From contig NZ_FNIA01000016.1 in assembly GCF_900103505.1 (NCBI RefSeq), positions 1-64,000 on the forward strand: a stretch of DNA of 64,000 nt, written 5' to 3'. The notes beneath the pieces are model-generated. The model did not search any database, was not told the origin of the DNA, and saw nothing but the letters and a program-made list of their open reading frames with translations. Made by a program: the position numbers and the translations under genes. This document shows positions 33,494-42,969 of the stretch, piece after piece. Positions within the stretch are counted from its first letter, which is position 1; the number at the start of each line of letters is the position of its first letter. The stretch comes from Haloarchaeobius iranensis. GTDB taxonomy: Archaea > Halobacteriota > Halobacteria > Halobacteriales > Natrialbaceae.

Positions 33494-34975
33494 TCAATGC
33501 TCCGAGACGGTCCGACGAGGGCCGTGGCGCACGTCCGCACCGTCGAAGACGAACCGCGCGCCGCCCGCGTCGCTCTCCGCCACCGACACCGCCCACCCGT
33601 GGCCCTCGGCGACCGTCTCGACGATGGCCAGCCCGAAGCCGGTGCCGTCCTCGCTGGTCGTGAACCCCCGGTCGAACACCGACTCACGTTCCGCCTCGGG
33701 AATCCCGGGGCCGTCGTCGGAGACGACGAACCCGTCGCCGGTCGATTCGACGGTCACCGTGACGTCCCCGTGGCCGTGTTCGATGCTGTTGCGGAACAGG
33801 TTCTCGAACACCGTCTGGAGCCGCTCGGGGTCTGCGGTGACGATGGCGTCCTCGTCGACGACCAGCGTGGCGTCCGCCGTCGGCAGCGAGTGCCAGGCCC
33901 GCGTGGCCGTCTCGACCAGCGACACCTGCTCCGGGTCGCCGACCGCCTCGCCCTCGCGCGCCAGCGTCAGGACCTCGCTGATGAGCCGGTCCATCCGTTC
34001 GACGGCCTGGTCGACTTCGTCGAGATACGCCGTCTCACCGGTCTCGCGGGCGATTTCGACGTTGCCGGAGATGACCGACAGCGGCCCCCGGAGGTCGTGA
34101 CTGACGACGCCCGTGAACTGGTCGAGCCGTTCGTTGCGTCGCTCCAGCTCGCGGTGCTTGCTCGCGCGGTCCAGCGCGACGCCGACGTTCCGGGCGAGCA
34201 GCGTGAGGAGTTCCACGGTCTCCTCGCCGAGCTCCCCGGCGTGTGGGACCGCCGTACACAGGAGTCCGTACTCGCCGACGGGGGCGAGGAGCACCGACGA
34301 GAGCGGCAGGTCCGGGAACGCACGACCCGGGTGTGACGAGTAGTCCTGCACGACCGTCCGCTCGCCGGACTCGAACGTCTCCATCTCGAGTGTGCCCGGT
34401 GGGACTGGCGGGAGTTCGAGGTCCTCGTACCCGGCGAGGACGCGTGACGCGTCGCTACCGGCGACCGGGAGCAGGTGGTCGCTGTCGTCGGTCTCGAGCC
34501 AGAGCGTGACGAACGGCTGGTCGAAGACGCACTGGGCCACGTCGATAGCGGCCTTCGCGATGACGCTCGTCCGTTCGGTCGCGAACAGGTACTGGGTGGC
34601 CTCGTTCAACGCCGCGAGGCGGTCCTCGTGGGAGCACAGCCGGTCCCCCTCGCGGACGATGACGACCGTCTCACCCGACGTGGAGCGAACGAAGGTCAGG
34701 TCGTACTCCCGCTCCGCACCGCCGTCGGCGTCGAACTCGCGGACGGTCCCGAACCAGCGGCCGCTGCGTTCGACCGCGGTCAGCCCGTCGGTGACGCAGT
34801 CGTCGTGACTCGACGGGAGACACGCGTCCCAGTGCTCGTCGAGCAGCTCGGCCGGTTCGTCGTAGCCGTAGAGAGCCGCGTACTCGCCGTTCGCGAAGAC
34901 GTGCCGTCCGGCCTCGTCGAACACCGCGACGCCGACCCTGGTCGACGACCGAACCCCGGCCCCACAGGCGTCCAT
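33494..34975 (-). CDS. PAS-GAF sensor histidine kinase
   Basis: A 493-residue cytoplasmic kinase. Residues 1-115 form a PAS domain (VGVAVFDEAGRHVFANGEY), 125-265 a GAF domain, then HisKA with FTGVVSHDLRGPLSVISGN (His293) and an HATPase_c with ENLFRNSIEHGHGD, DDGPGIPEAERESVFDRGFTTSEDGTGFGLAIV. No transmembrane helix, so it senses an internal signal. No response regulator is adjacent. TATA-like TAATAAAA lies about 26-33 bases before the ATG (35001-35008). Confidence 0.92.
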   Translation of the reverse strand: MDACGAGVRSSTRVGVAVFDEAGRHVFANGEYAALYGYDEPAELLDEHWDACLPSSHDDCVTDGLTAVERSGRWFGTVREFDADGGAEREYDLTFVRSTSGETVVIVREGDRLCSHEDRLAALNEATQYLFATERTSVIAKAAIDVAQCVFDQPFVTLWLETDDSDHLLPVAGSDASRVLAGYEDLELPPVPPGTLEMETFESGERTVVQDYSSHPGRAFPDLPLSSVLLAPVGEYGLLCTAVPHAGELGEETVELLTLLARNVGVALDRASKHRELERRNERLDQFTGVVSHDLRGPLSVISGNVEIARETGETAYLDEVDQAVERMDRLISEVLTLAREGEAVGDPEQVSLVETATRAWHSLPTADATLVVDEDAIVTADPERLQTVFENLFRNSIEHGHGDVTVTVESTGDGFVVSDDGPGIPEAERESVFDRGFTTSEDGTGFGLAIVETVAEGHGWAVSVAESDAGGARFVFDGADVRHGPRRTVSEH

Positions 34976-35031
34976 TCTGGTATATGGATTCGACGAAGCA
35001 TAATAAAACCGCTAGGGGACCATTCAGGGTT

Positions 35032-36390
35032 TCAGTCGTCGGCCTCGGCGGCCGCCTCCGCCGTCGCGTCCATCGCCGTCGCGTGCTCCTCCAGGTAGTC
35101 GTCCGCGTCCAGCGCAGCCTTGCAGCCCATGCCGGCCGCGGTGACGGCCTGCTGGTAGTGGTAGTCGACGACGTCGCCGGCACCGAAGATGCCCTCGACG
35201 GCGGTCGCGGTCTGGCCGCCGCCGAAGCCGCCGGCGGTCTTGAGGTAGCCCTCCTCGTCCATCTCGACGCCGGTGCCCTCGAGGTACTCCGTGTTCGGCG
35301 TGTGGCCGATGGCGTAGAACACCGCGCCCACGTCCTTCGCGTACTCCGTCGTGTCCGCGTCGTCGAGCTTGTCCGTCGGGTGCCCCCCGGGGTTCTCGAC
35401 GAGCGTCACGTGGTCCACACCGTCCGCCTGGGAGCCGTGGATCTCGGTGAGCTCGGTGTTCCAGAGGACCTCGATGTCGCCCTGCTCGGCCTTGTCCATC
35501 ACGCGGTCGATCCAGACGTCCTCGGCGCGGAACTCGTCGCGGCGGTGGGCGATGTAGACCGTGTCGGCGAACTTGGTGAGGAAGTTCGCCTCCTCCATGG
35601 CAGCGTCGCCGCCGCCGACGACGAGCATGTCCTCGCCGCGGAAGAACGCGCCGTCACAGGTCGCACAGGTGGAGAGCCCGTAGCCCATCAGCTCGTCCTC
35701 GCCGGGGACACCGAGGGTGCGGGCGCTCGCGCCGGACGCCGCGATGACCGCGTCGGCGGTGTAGACGTCGCCGTCGGTGAGCTCGACGCGGAACGGGCGC
35801 GAGGAGGCGTCGATATCCGCGATGATGCCGTTCCGGGTGTCGGCACCGAACTTCTTGGCCTGCTCCTTCATGTTGTTGATGAGGTCGGGACCGGAGATCC
35901 CCTCCGGGAAGCCGGGGTAGTTCTCCACGTCCGTGGTCAGCGTGAGCTGGCCACCCGGCTCGTCGCCCTCGACGAGGAGCGGCTCGTTGTTCGAGCGCGC
36001 CGCGTAGATGGCCGCCGAGAGGCCGGCGATGCCGGTGCCCGCGATGAGCAGTGTGCGGTGTTCGACGGTCTCCTCGGCGTCGTCACAGACGTCCGAGGTC
36101 GGTTCGCCGCCGTCGGTGGCCTCCGCGAGCCCGAGCAGCTCGTCGAGTTCGCCCTGCTCCTCCAGTTCGCAGGTGTCGTCCCAGCCGCCGACGAGCTGGT
36201 CGTCGATGAACACCTCGGGCGCGGTCTTGCGACCGTCCGCACGGTCGACCATCTCGTCGAACAACGCCTCGTCGCCGGTCACGTTGTACTCCACGTAGTC
36301 GACGCCTTTCTCGTCGAAGAGGTCCTTCGCCTTCTCGCAGTACGGGCAGTTCTCCTTCGTGTATATCTCCACGTGCGGCGTCTCTGTCAT
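35032..36390 (-). CDS. trxB: Glutaredoxin-thioredoxin reductase fusion
   Basis: A 452-residue fusion. Residues 1-90 are a glutaredoxin: YTKENCPYCEKAKDLF with Cys15 and Cys18 and TAPEVFIDDQLVGGWDD (cis-Pro). Residues 110-450 are a thioredoxin reductase: LLIAGTGIAGLSAAIYA (FAD), STCATCDGAFF with redox Cys242 and Cys245, VVGGGDAAMEEA (NADPH), HRRDEFRAEDVW, and GIFGAGDVVDYHYQQAVTAAG (FAD). Electrons would pass from NADPH through the reductase to the attached glutaredoxin. Normal TrxB is about 310-330 residues. The promoter TTTTATAT at 36415-36422 is 25-32 bases upstream. Confidence 0.92.
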   Translation of the reverse strand: MTETPHVEIYTKENCPYCEKAKDLFDEKGVDYVEYNVTGDEALFDEMVDRADGRKTAPEVFIDDQLVGGWDDTCELEEQGELDELLGLAEATDGGEPTSDVCDDAEETVEHRTLLIAGTGIAGLSAAIYAARSNNEPLLVEGDEPGGQLTLTTDVENYPGFPEGISGPDLINNMKEQAKKFGADTRNGIIADIDASSRPFRVELTDGDVYTADAVIAASGASARTLGVPGEDELMGYGLSTCATCDGAFFRGEDMLVVGGGDAAMEEANFLTKFADTVYIAHRRDEFRAEDVWIDRVMDKAEQGDIEVLWNTELTEIHGSQADGVDHVTLVENPGGHPTDKLDDADTTEYAKDVGAVFYAIGHTPNTEYLEGTGVEMDEEGYLKTAGGFGGGQTATAVEGIFGAGDVVDYHYQQAVTAAGMGCKAALDADDYLEEHATAMDATAEAAAEADD

Positions 36391-36414
36391 GCCCAGAAGT
36401 AGCCCTCGTAGGTG

Positions 36415-36422
36415 TTTTATAT
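36415..36422 (-). promoter_or_regulatory. TATA box of the Grx-TrxR fusion gene
   Basis: ATATAAAA on the minus strand, 25-32 bases before the ATG at 36390, the usual spacing for a leaderless archaeal transcript. It confirms the chosen start, with the glutaredoxin domain included. Confidence 0.75.
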
Positions 36423-36521
36423 TTGCGTTGTTCGACGTGCTTGCCGCACTCCCGGCACGTGATGACGAACCACATCGGGGCACCAATCGTTTTAACCGCT
36501 CCCGCCGGAAACCACGGGGTA

Positions 36522-38009
36522 ATGACCCTGCACGTGACGAACACGTTGACGGGCGAGAAGGAGCCGTTCGAGCCGAACGACCCCGACGACGTCCTCCTCT
36601 ACTACTGCGGGCTGACGGTCTCGGACCCGGCGCACCTCGGGCACGCACGTGGCTGGGTCCACGTCGACGTGATGCACCGCTGGCTGGCACAGTTGGGCTA
36701 CGACGTGCGACACGTCGAGAACTTCACCGACGTGAACGAGAAGATCGTCGCCCGGGCGGGCGACCCCGAACTCGGTGGGGACGAGGCCGCAGTTGCAGAG
36801 CACTACATCGCGGACGTCCTCGACGACATGCGCGGCCTGAACCTGAAGCGGGCAGAGGTGTACCCCCGCGTCTCGGAGCACGTCCCGAAGATCGTCGACC
36901 TCGTGGAGACGCTGGTCGAGAAGGGCTACGCCTACGAGGCCGACGGTTCGGTGTACTTCGACGTGACCGCGTTCGATGACTACGGGAAGCTCTCGAACCA
37001 GCGCGTCGAGGAGATCGAGGAGCAGGGTGACCCGGACGAACTGAGCGAGAAGCGCCACCCGGCCGACTTCGCGCTCTGGAAGGCCGACGGCGTCTCCCCG
37101 GACGCGGTCCACGAGCACCGGAAGGCAGACCACCCCGGCGACGACGGGGCGACGCCGTCGGGTCAGACCTGGCCGTCGCCGTGGGGCGAAGGGCGACCCG
37201 GCTGGCACATCGAGTGCTCCGCGATGGCGATGACGCATCTCGACTCGACAATCGACATCCACGTCGGCGGGCAGGACCTGGTCTTCCCCCACCACGAGAA
37301 CGAGATCGCCCAGTCCGAGGCGGCGACCGGCCAGCAGTTCGCGAAGTACTGGCTCCACGTCCGCCTGCTGCAGACGAAGGCCGAGAAGATGTCCTCAAGC
37401 CTGGGCAACTTCACGACCGTCGGCGACGCGCTCGAAGCCGAGGGCGCGAACGTCGTCCGGATGTTCCTGCTCTCGACGGCGTACCACAACGAGGCCGTCT
37501 ACAGCGACGAGACGCTGGCGGAGGCCCGCGAGCGCTGGGAGCGCCTCGAGCGGGGCTACCGGACCGCCGTCGGGGCCTGCGACTCCGTCGACGCCCGGAC
37601 GAACGAGGACGACCGCGACCTCCGCAACACCGTCGACCGCGCCCGTCGGGAGTTCACCGAGGGGATGAACGACGACTTCAACACCCGCGAGGCGACGACG
37701 GCGCTGCTCGAACTCGTCGGTGCGGTGAACCGCCACGTGGACGACCGCGAGACGTACGACTACCGCGGGCTCCGGCTGGCGGTCGAGACGTTCGCGGAGC
37801 TCGGCGGCGACGTTCTCGGGTTCCAGTTCCGCGCGGAGACCGACGGGAGCGCCGAGGTCGCGGGCGAGCTCGTCGAACTGGTCCTCTCGGTCCGCGAGAC
37901 CGAGCGAGAGGCCGGCAACTACGACCGCGCCGACGAGCTCCGCGACGAGCTGGAGGCCATCGGCGTCACGGTGGAAGATACGGACGACGGCGCGACGTTC
38001 CGGCTCTGA
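36522..38009 (+). CDS. cysS: Cysteinyl-tRNA synthetase
   Basis: A 495-residue class I synthetase that charges tRNA-Cys. YYCGLTVSDPAHLGHARGWVHVDV has the zinc Cys29 and HLGH motif (the HIGH equivalent), GWHIECSAMAMTHL and DIHVGGQDLVFPHHENEIAQSEA have further zinc ligands, and AEKMSSSLGNFTT is KMSKS. Length is normal. ATG at 36522 (MTLHVTNTLTGEKEPF); in-frame upstream ATGs give implausible N-termini. Divergent from the Grx-TrxR gene. Confidence 0.96.
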   Translation: MTLHVTNTLTGEKEPFEPNDPDDVLLYYCGLTVSDPAHLGHARGWVHVDVMHRWLAQLGYDVRHVENFTDVNEKIVARAGDPELGGDEAAVAEHYIADVLDDMRGLNLKRAEVYPRVSEHVPKIVDLVETLVEKGYAYEADGSVYFDVTAFDDYGKLSNQRVEEIEEQGDPDELSEKRHPADFALWKADGVSPDAVHEHRKADHPGDDGATPSGQTWPSPWGEGRPGWHIECSAMAMTHLDSTIDIHVGGQDLVFPHHENEIAQSEAATGQQFAKYWLHVRLLQTKAEKMSSSLGNFTTVGDALEAEGANVVRMFLLSTAYHNEAVYSDETLAEARERWERLERGYRTAVGACDSVDARTNEDDRDLRNTVDRARREFTEGMNDDFNTREATTALLELVGAVNRHVDDRETYDYRGLRLAVETFAELGGDVLGFQFRAETDGSAEVAGELVELVLSVRETEREAGNYDRADELRDELEAIGVTVEDTDDGATFRL

Positions 38010-38064
38010 CGCCCCTCGATGCGTTGCCACTCGTTTTAAGCTCCCGTACCGACTGGTGTCGCCC

Positions 38065-38718
38065 ATGAACGCCAATCGACGACAGTTCCTCGCGGCGACG
38101 GCGGGTGCTTCGCTGGCCGCGACAGCCGGCTGTCTGGGCTTGCTGTCCGACGCGACGACGTTCGAGGCACAGCAGGCGGCGACGGCCGAGGCGGTCGCCA
38201 GCGACGGGAACTACGTCAAACAGGAGCCGCGCGAGCTCCGCGCCGAGCGGACGTTCTCCGTCGGGGACCAGGAGCAGACAGTGACGGTCGTCAACTGGGT
38301 GACCGAGTACTACAAGACGATAGACGTGGGGCCGCTCAGCGGCCAGCGCGCGGGGGTCTTCGCCGCGGTCTCGACACCGCAGGTCGAGATTCTCGGGGAG
38401 TCGTTCAACCCGCTCGCCGATGCCAGTCCCCGCAATATCATCAGTCGCTTCCAGCAGCAGTACGGGGGGATGACCGTCGGCGACCGCGTCGGGCAGACGA
38501 CACTCGGTGCACTGGGTGCGAGCGCACTGGTGTCGACGTTCGAGGGGTCGGCGACCATGGCGGGCCAGCAGGTCGACACCAACTTCGTCGTAAGTGGCTC
38601 GGTGGAGAACGCGGGCGACCACGTCGTCTCGCTGGGCGTCTTCCCACGGGAGCTCGACGAGCAGGGGACCGTCCACGCGATGATAGAGAACCTCGAACAC
38701 CCGGTCTCGAGCGAGTAG
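38065..38718 (+). CDS. Tat lipoprotein, DUF6517-like
   Basis: A 217-residue secreted lipoprotein. The N-terminus MNANRRQFLAATAGASLAATAGC combines a twin-arginine motif (RRQFL) and a lipobox (TAGC at residues 20-23), so the mature protein is anchored outside the membrane by the lipidated cysteine. The rest is acidic and beta-rich, with QEPRELRAERTFSVGDQ, ISRFQQQYGGM and LGVFPRELDEQG resembling haloarchaeal DUF6517. ATG 38065 is chosen over 38056 (MSPMNAN). Function unknown. Confidence 0.83.
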   Translation: MNANRRQFLAATAGASLAATAGCLGLLSDATTFEAQQAATAEAVASDGNYVKQEPRELRAERTFSVGDQEQTVTVVNWVTEYYKTIDVGPLSGQRAGVFAAVSTPQVEILGESFNPLADASPRNIISRFQQQYGGMTVGDRVGQTTLGALGASALVSTFEGSATMAGQQVDTNFVVSGSVENAGDHVVSLGVFPRELDEQGTVHAMIENLEHPVSSE

Positions 38719-38765
38719 CCCGACGGCCGGTTCGGCGACGTGTCGGAGACGGAGTGGTCGAGCGC

Positions 38766-40457
38766 TCAGGCGGCTCTCGCCAGCGGTTCCGCGGCTACCG
38801 GGGACACGGCGGCAGGCGGTGCGGCGATGGAGCTGTTCGAGCCCGCCTGTGACACCGTGATATCGTACACTGAGAGGTGCAGGTACGTGATCGGCGGCGG
38901 GTAGAGGCCGTGGTCGAGCTGGAGCGACGGCTGGATGTCCACGAGGTCCTGGTCGTACTCGATATCGGTGCTCTGCCCGACGATGGTCGGGCCGGCGATG
39001 ATGGCACCCGACACCTCGCTGTTGCCCGCGACGACGCAGGTGTCCCAGCCCTCGCACTTGCTCCCGGTCCCGAACGGTTCTGCCGCCGCGTTGGGTTCGC
39101 TGTCCTCGAGGACAGCCTCGTTCCGGGGGGCGTAGATGGTCCCGTACAGGTCGGCCTTGCTCCCGCCGGTGATGGCGATCTGCATCTCCGAGGTGCCGTA
39201 CACCTGGAAGTACTGGGACTCGCCGTCGACGCCGGCCTCGCTGTTCCCCATCCCGAAGTTCCCGGTCGAGTAGATGCGGAAGGCCCGGCTGCCGCCCCCG
39301 TTGACGACCTCGATGTCGCCGCCCTGGAGCGAGATGTTCCCGTCGACGATCATCGTGACGTTCCCCGCGCTCAGGTCCACCGTGAGGTCCTCACCGCTCT
39401 CGAGGACGAAGCCGTCGTCGTCGTAGTACGTCGCCCCACCGCTGAGGAACGCACCGCCGTACTCGGGATGCATGATCGGCGTCGTCGAGTCGTTCTCCGC
39501 GTCACGGACCTTCTTCTCGATGACGTCGTCGATGATGCGGAGGTCGTTCGTCGCGCCCTCGGTGACGTTGCCGGTGACCCTGCTGTGGTCGGAGACGTTC
39601 CCGGCCGCGGAGACGTTCCCGTCGATCTCCGAGTTGCCGCCGTCGAACTGGATGTCGCCGCTGGTCGCGAACACGCCCTGCGAGAACGTGCTGTCGATGG
39701 CCGGCTCACCGAGGCGCATGACGACCGTCTCGTTCGCGTGGTCGACCGTGATGCTGGCGTCGCTGGTCTGCTGGCGGAGGTAGTCGGCCCAGCCGCCGTA
39801 GTACTTGCTCTGGATCTCGACGGTGACGAGCTGGCCCTGGACGACCGACTGGCGGTCCAGTGCCACGCCCGAGCCGTTCCGCCGAAGGTCGATGGCGCTG
39901 CTGGTGAGCGTCCGCTCACCCGTCACGATCGGAATCCAGGCGTTCAACGACCCGTCGTCGTAGTCGAACGGCGGTGGCGACACCATGGTGGCGTCCGCCC
40001 CGGTCCCACGCCACACGCCACCGGCCTGGTAGGCGAGTGTGTCGTCCTCCCGGGTGTACTCGACGGACCCGATGGTGCGGTTCGCGATCAGCGCCTCGTC
40101 CGTGTAGACCCGGATGCTCCCGGTCTCGTCGTGACGGACGGCCGCGTCGTTCGCGCGGATGTCGAACGCGACCCGCTCCGTCGTCCCCTGGCCGAAGGCG
40201 ACAGACGTGACCGACTGGCTGAACTCGACGAACGCGAGTTCGACGCGCTGGTTCTGCGCGTTGTCCTCCGCTCGGTCGAGCGTGACGCTGCCCACGAGCG
40301 CGACCGATAACATACCCAGGACCACGAATCCGATGAGCAGTGCGACGGCCAGCACCGACGACTGTCCACGCCCGGTCGCTTCGCTCGTTCGGTCGCCCGA
40401 TACATCTTGCCTTTCCCTGTGTTTCGACGCTCCCCCTTCCCAAGGGGCTCGTCTCAT
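38766..40457 (-). CDS. Surface protein with prepilin-like N-terminus (DUF7289-like)
   Basis: A 563-residue protein. A basic start (residues 1-30) precedes ATGRGQSSVLAVALLIGFVVLGMLSVALVG, a class III prepilin-like signal/membrane anchor. The remainder is a long extracellular beta-rich domain with many Asn-x-Ser/Thr sites, and a parallel-beta-like stretch (FDGGNSEIDGNVSAAGNVSDHSRVTGNVTEG) that resembles polymer-forming or adhesin repeats. Similar to haloarchaeal DUF7289. A TATA-like TTTATTTACG (40481-40490) is 24-33 bases before the ATG. Role in pili or cell surface is inferred. Confidence 0.75.
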   Translation of the reverse strand: MRRAPWEGGASKHRERQDVSGDRTSEATGRGQSSVLAVALLIGFVVLGMLSVALVGSVTLDRAEDNAQNQRVELAFVEFSQSVTSVAFGQGTTERVAFDIRANDAAVRHDETGSIRVYTDEALIANRTIGSVEYTREDDTLAYQAGGVWRGTGADATMVSPPPFDYDDGSLNAWIPIVTGERTLTSSAIDLRRNGSGVALDRQSVVQGQLVTVEIQSKYYGGWADYLRQQTSDASITVDHANETVVMRLGEPAIDSTFSQGVFATSGDIQFDGGNSEIDGNVSAAGNVSDHSRVTGNVTEGATNDLRIIDDVIEKKVRDAENDSTTPIMHPEYGGAFLSGGATYYDDDGFVLESGEDLTVDLSAGNVTMIVDGNISLQGGDIEVVNGGGSRAFRIYSTGNFGMGNSEAGVDGESQYFQVYGTSEMQIAITGGSKADLYGTIYAPRNEAVLEDSEPNAAAEPFGTGSKCEGWDTCVVAGNSEVSGAIIAGPTIVGQSTDIEYDQDLVDIQPSLQLDHGLYPPPITYLHLSVYDITVSQAGSNSSIAAPPAAVSPVAAEPLARAA

Positions 40458-40699
40458 CAGTACGCCGGACGCAGGGCAACCGTAAATAAAGAATGTAATA
40501 TAAAAATCACGAACGTGGATGGTAACAACGCGAAAAGGATAGGTTCAACGTGAATTTGACAGAACATATCCCTCAGAACTCTGTATGGATGCTTTCGGGG
40601 CAGCTATACCGACACCATCTCCAACGGAAACTGCGGCCACAACCCTATTGTGTCGGTACTCGTCAATCGGTTGAACGGAAAACCCGGGGACGACACCGC
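40458..40699. other. AT-rich intergenic region
   Basis: Between the surface protein start and the crotonase stop. It holds the minus-strand TATA region at 40480-40510, with a second AT-rich block (AATGTAATATAAAAATC) a few bases further, and nothing else recognised. Confidence 0.4.
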
Positions 40700-41548
40700 C
40701 TACCCGGACCACTCAGGCTCGCGGTCCTCGAAGAAGGCGTCGATGCCCTCGTTCTTGTCCTCCCCCGCGAACAGCAGCGCGAACAGTTCCGCCTCGTACT
40801 CGATGCCAGCCTCGAGTTCCATCCGCGACGCCGCCTTCACCGCCTTCTTGGCGTGTTCGAGCGCCACCGGCGACTTGGACGCCATCTTTCCCGCGAGGTC
40901 GTAGACGCGCTCGTCGAGGTCTTCCGGCTCGTACACTTCGTCGACGAGGCCGATGTCGTCGGCCTCCTCGGCGTCGATGAGCTCGCCCGAGAGCACCAGC
41001 CGCATCGCCTGCCCCTCGCCGACGAGCCGGGGGAGTCGCTGTGTCGCGCCCCCGCCGGGCATGATACCGAGGTTGATCTCGGGCTGGCCGAACTTGGCCC
41101 CGTACTGCGCGATGCGCACGTCACAGCCGAGTGCGAGTTCGGAGCCGCCGCCGAGGCAGTGGCCGTTGATGCGGGCGACGACGGGCTTCTCCAGGTCGTC
41201 GACGTACTCGTAGACGCGGGGTCGCTTCGACGCCTCGCGCTGTTCGAGGGCGTCGCGCTCGCGCAGCTCCGTCACGTCCGCGCCGGCGACGAACGCGCTG
41301 GACTCGTCCGAGCCGGTGAGGACGACCACGCGCACGTCGTCGTCGGCCTCGACCGCGTCGAGAACGTCCTTCAGCTCGCGGCGGAGCTGCGCGTTCAGCG
41401 CGTTGCGGGCGTCCGGCCGGTCGAGCGTGACCGTCGCCACACCCTCGGCCGCGTCGCCGACCGCGACACGAACCAGTTCGCAGTCGGCTGCCGCCGCCTC
41501 CGCGTCCACGGTCCCGCCGTCGTCGTCCGCCGCTTCGTCACCGCTCAT
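40700..41548 (-). CDS. Enoyl-CoA hydratase/isomerase (crotonase) family
   Basis: A 282-residue crotonase. FVAGADVTELRERD forms the first oxyanion/CoA-binding segment; GHCLGGGSELALGCDVRIA and FGQPEINLGIMPGGGATQRLPRL hold the two catalytic Glu positions of hydratases, so hydratase activity is likely. The N-terminal 25 residues are a haloarchaea-style acidic extension. It would hydrate enoyl-CoA in fatty or phenylacetate-derived acyl-CoA breakdown. Its ATG (41548) overlaps the stop of the 3-hydroxyacyl-CoA dehydrogenase gene, so the two form an operon. Confidence 0.9.
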   Translation of the reverse strand: MSGDEAADDDGGTVDAEAAAADCELVRVAVGDAAEGVATVTLDRPDARNALNAQLRRELKDVLDAVEADDDVRVVVLTGSDESSAFVAGADVTELRERDALEQREASKRPRVYEYVDDLEKPVVARINGHCLGGGSELALGCDVRIAQYGAKFGQPEINLGIMPGGGATQRLPRLVGEGQAMRLVLSGELIDAEEADDIGLVDEVYEPEDLDERVYDLAGKMASKSPVALEHAKKAVKAASRMELEAGIEYEAELFALLFAGEDKNEGIDAFFEDREPEWSG

Positions 41549-42432
41549 TCACCGTCACCCCAGTCGCCGGAGGTGCCGACGATCTCGCCGTCCTCCCAGA
41601 CGTAGAAGCCCTCGCCGGTCTTCTTGCCGAGCTTGCCCGCCCGGACCTTCTGCTTGAGCAGCTGCGGCGGCTTGAACCGTTCGCCGAGCTCCTCGCGCAG
41701 GTACTCGAGGATGTCCAGCCGGACGTCCAGCCCGACGATGTCCCCCAGCTCGATGGGTCCCATCGGGTGGTTGTAGCCCAGCTCCATCGCGGCGTCGATG
41801 TCCCGCGGCGAGGCGACGCCCTCCTCGAGCATCCGGACGGCCTCGACACCGAGCGTGACGCCCAGCCGCGACGAGGCGAACCCCGCCGAATCACGGACCG
41901 TGACGGCCGTCCGGTCGATTCCCTCGACGAACTCCTCGGCGAAGGCGACCGTCTCCTCGCTCGACTGCTCGGGGACGACGACCTCGACCAGCTGCATCAG
42001 GTGGACCGGGTTGAAGAAGTGCAGTCCGACCGCGCGGTCGTCGTGGTCGAGCGCACTGGCGATCTCCGTGATGGACAGCGAGGAGGTGTTCGTCGCGATG
42101 ACGGTGTCCTCGTCGACGGCCGCCTCGACGCCCGCGAACGTGTCCTTCTTCAGGTCCATCTGCTCGGGGACCGCCTCGACGACGAGGTCGGCACCCGCGA
42201 CGGCCGGTTCGAGCTCGACCGCGGTGTCGATGCGCGCCAGTGTGGCCTCCATCTCCTCCGGGGTGACCTTGTCACGGTCGACGCCGCCCTGGAGGTTCGA
42301 CTCGATGGTCGCCAGACCGTCCTCGACGAACTCCTGTTCGATGTCGCGCATCGTCACGTCGTGGCCGGCCATCGCCGTGACCTGCGCGATTCCGTTCCCC
42401 ATGGTCCCCGCACCGAGTACACAGACCTTCAT
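41545..42432 (-). CDS. 3-Hydroxyacyl-CoA dehydrogenase
   Basis: A 295-residue NAD-dependent dehydrogenase: VCVLGAGTMGNGIAQV (Rossmann), EAVPEQMDLKKDTFAG, ATNTSSLSITEIAS, LHFFNPVHLMQLVEVV with the catalytic His, and GYNHPMGPIELGDIVGLD. It oxidises 3-hydroxyacyl-CoA to 3-ketoacyl-CoA. Bacterial PaaH and HbdA are homologues. The stop overlaps the crotonase start (ATGA at 41545-41548). ATG at 42432. Confidence 0.93.
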   Translation of the reverse strand: MKVCVLGAGTMGNGIAQVTAMAGHDVTMRDIEQEFVEDGLATIESNLQGGVDRDKVTPEEMEATLARIDTAVELEPAVAGADLVVEAVPEQMDLKKDTFAGVEAAVDEDTVIATNTSSLSITEIASALDHDDRAVGLHFFNPVHLMQLVEVVVPEQSSEETVAFAEEFVEGIDRTAVTVRDSAGFASSRLGVTLGVEAVRMLEEGVASPRDIDAAMELGYNHPMGPIELGDIVGLDVRLDILEYLREELGERFKPPQLLKQKVRAGKLGKKTGEGFYVWEDGEIVGTSGDWGDGE

Positions 42433-42532
42433 ATCTGGGACCGTGATTGCCCGGCAAGTAAGCGTTGTCCGTTCCGGCGGGGTGTGCCACTTCAGTCCTA
42501 GCTTGAAGGTCGTGGGCGTCGTCTGCACCGGT

Positions 42533-42955
42533 ATGAGCCAACGCACGACGACGCTCGAACGCCTGCGCCAGCCCGTCGCTGGCTACGGCCTGCCCGCACG
42601 GGCGGTGGTCGCCATCGTGACGGCCCTCCTCGGAAACCTCGCCATCGTGAACCTGGCTATCTCCGCCGACCTCGCGCCCGACCTCATGGCGCTCTCGTAC
42701 CCCCCGGTCGTACTCCTGACCGTGGTCGGTGTCCTCGGAGCAACCGTCGTCTACCGGCTGCTCGAATCACGCGTCGACGCGCCGACCCGGACGTTCACCC
42801 GGCTCGCGTGGGCCGTGCTCGTCCTGTCGTTCCTCCCCGACATCGGCATCCTGCTGGCCGACGACACCGCGACGGCCGCTGGTGTCGGCGCGCTCGCGTT
42901 CATGCACCTCACGACCGCAGTCGCCTGCATCGCGTTCGTCCCGTCGGGCGAGTAA
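42533..42955 (+). CDS. Small membrane protein, DUF6069-like
   Basis: A 140-residue protein with four hydrophobic stretches, starting GLPARAVVAIVTALLGNLAIVNLAI and ending VGALAFMHLTTAVACIAFVP. The FLPDIGILLADDT loop and overall order match haloarchaeal/actinobacterial DUF6069. Divergent from the dehydrogenase gene. Function unknown. Confidence 0.75.
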   Translation: MSQRTTTLERLRQPVAGYGLPARAVVAIVTALLGNLAIVNLAISADLAPDLMALSYPPVVLLTVVGVLGATVVYRLLESRVDAPTRTFTRLAWAVLVLSFLPDIGILLADDTATAAGVGALAFMHLTTAVACIAFVPSGE

Positions 42956-42969
42956 GGGGCCGCCGCCGG

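Noticed and set aside
36083-36544. Minus-strand frame with a zinc-finger-like ITCRECGKHVEQ segment before the Grx-TrxR gene
   Set aside because: Only one C-x-x-C pair, it crosses the TATA box and runs out of frame into the fusion gene; no coherent protein.
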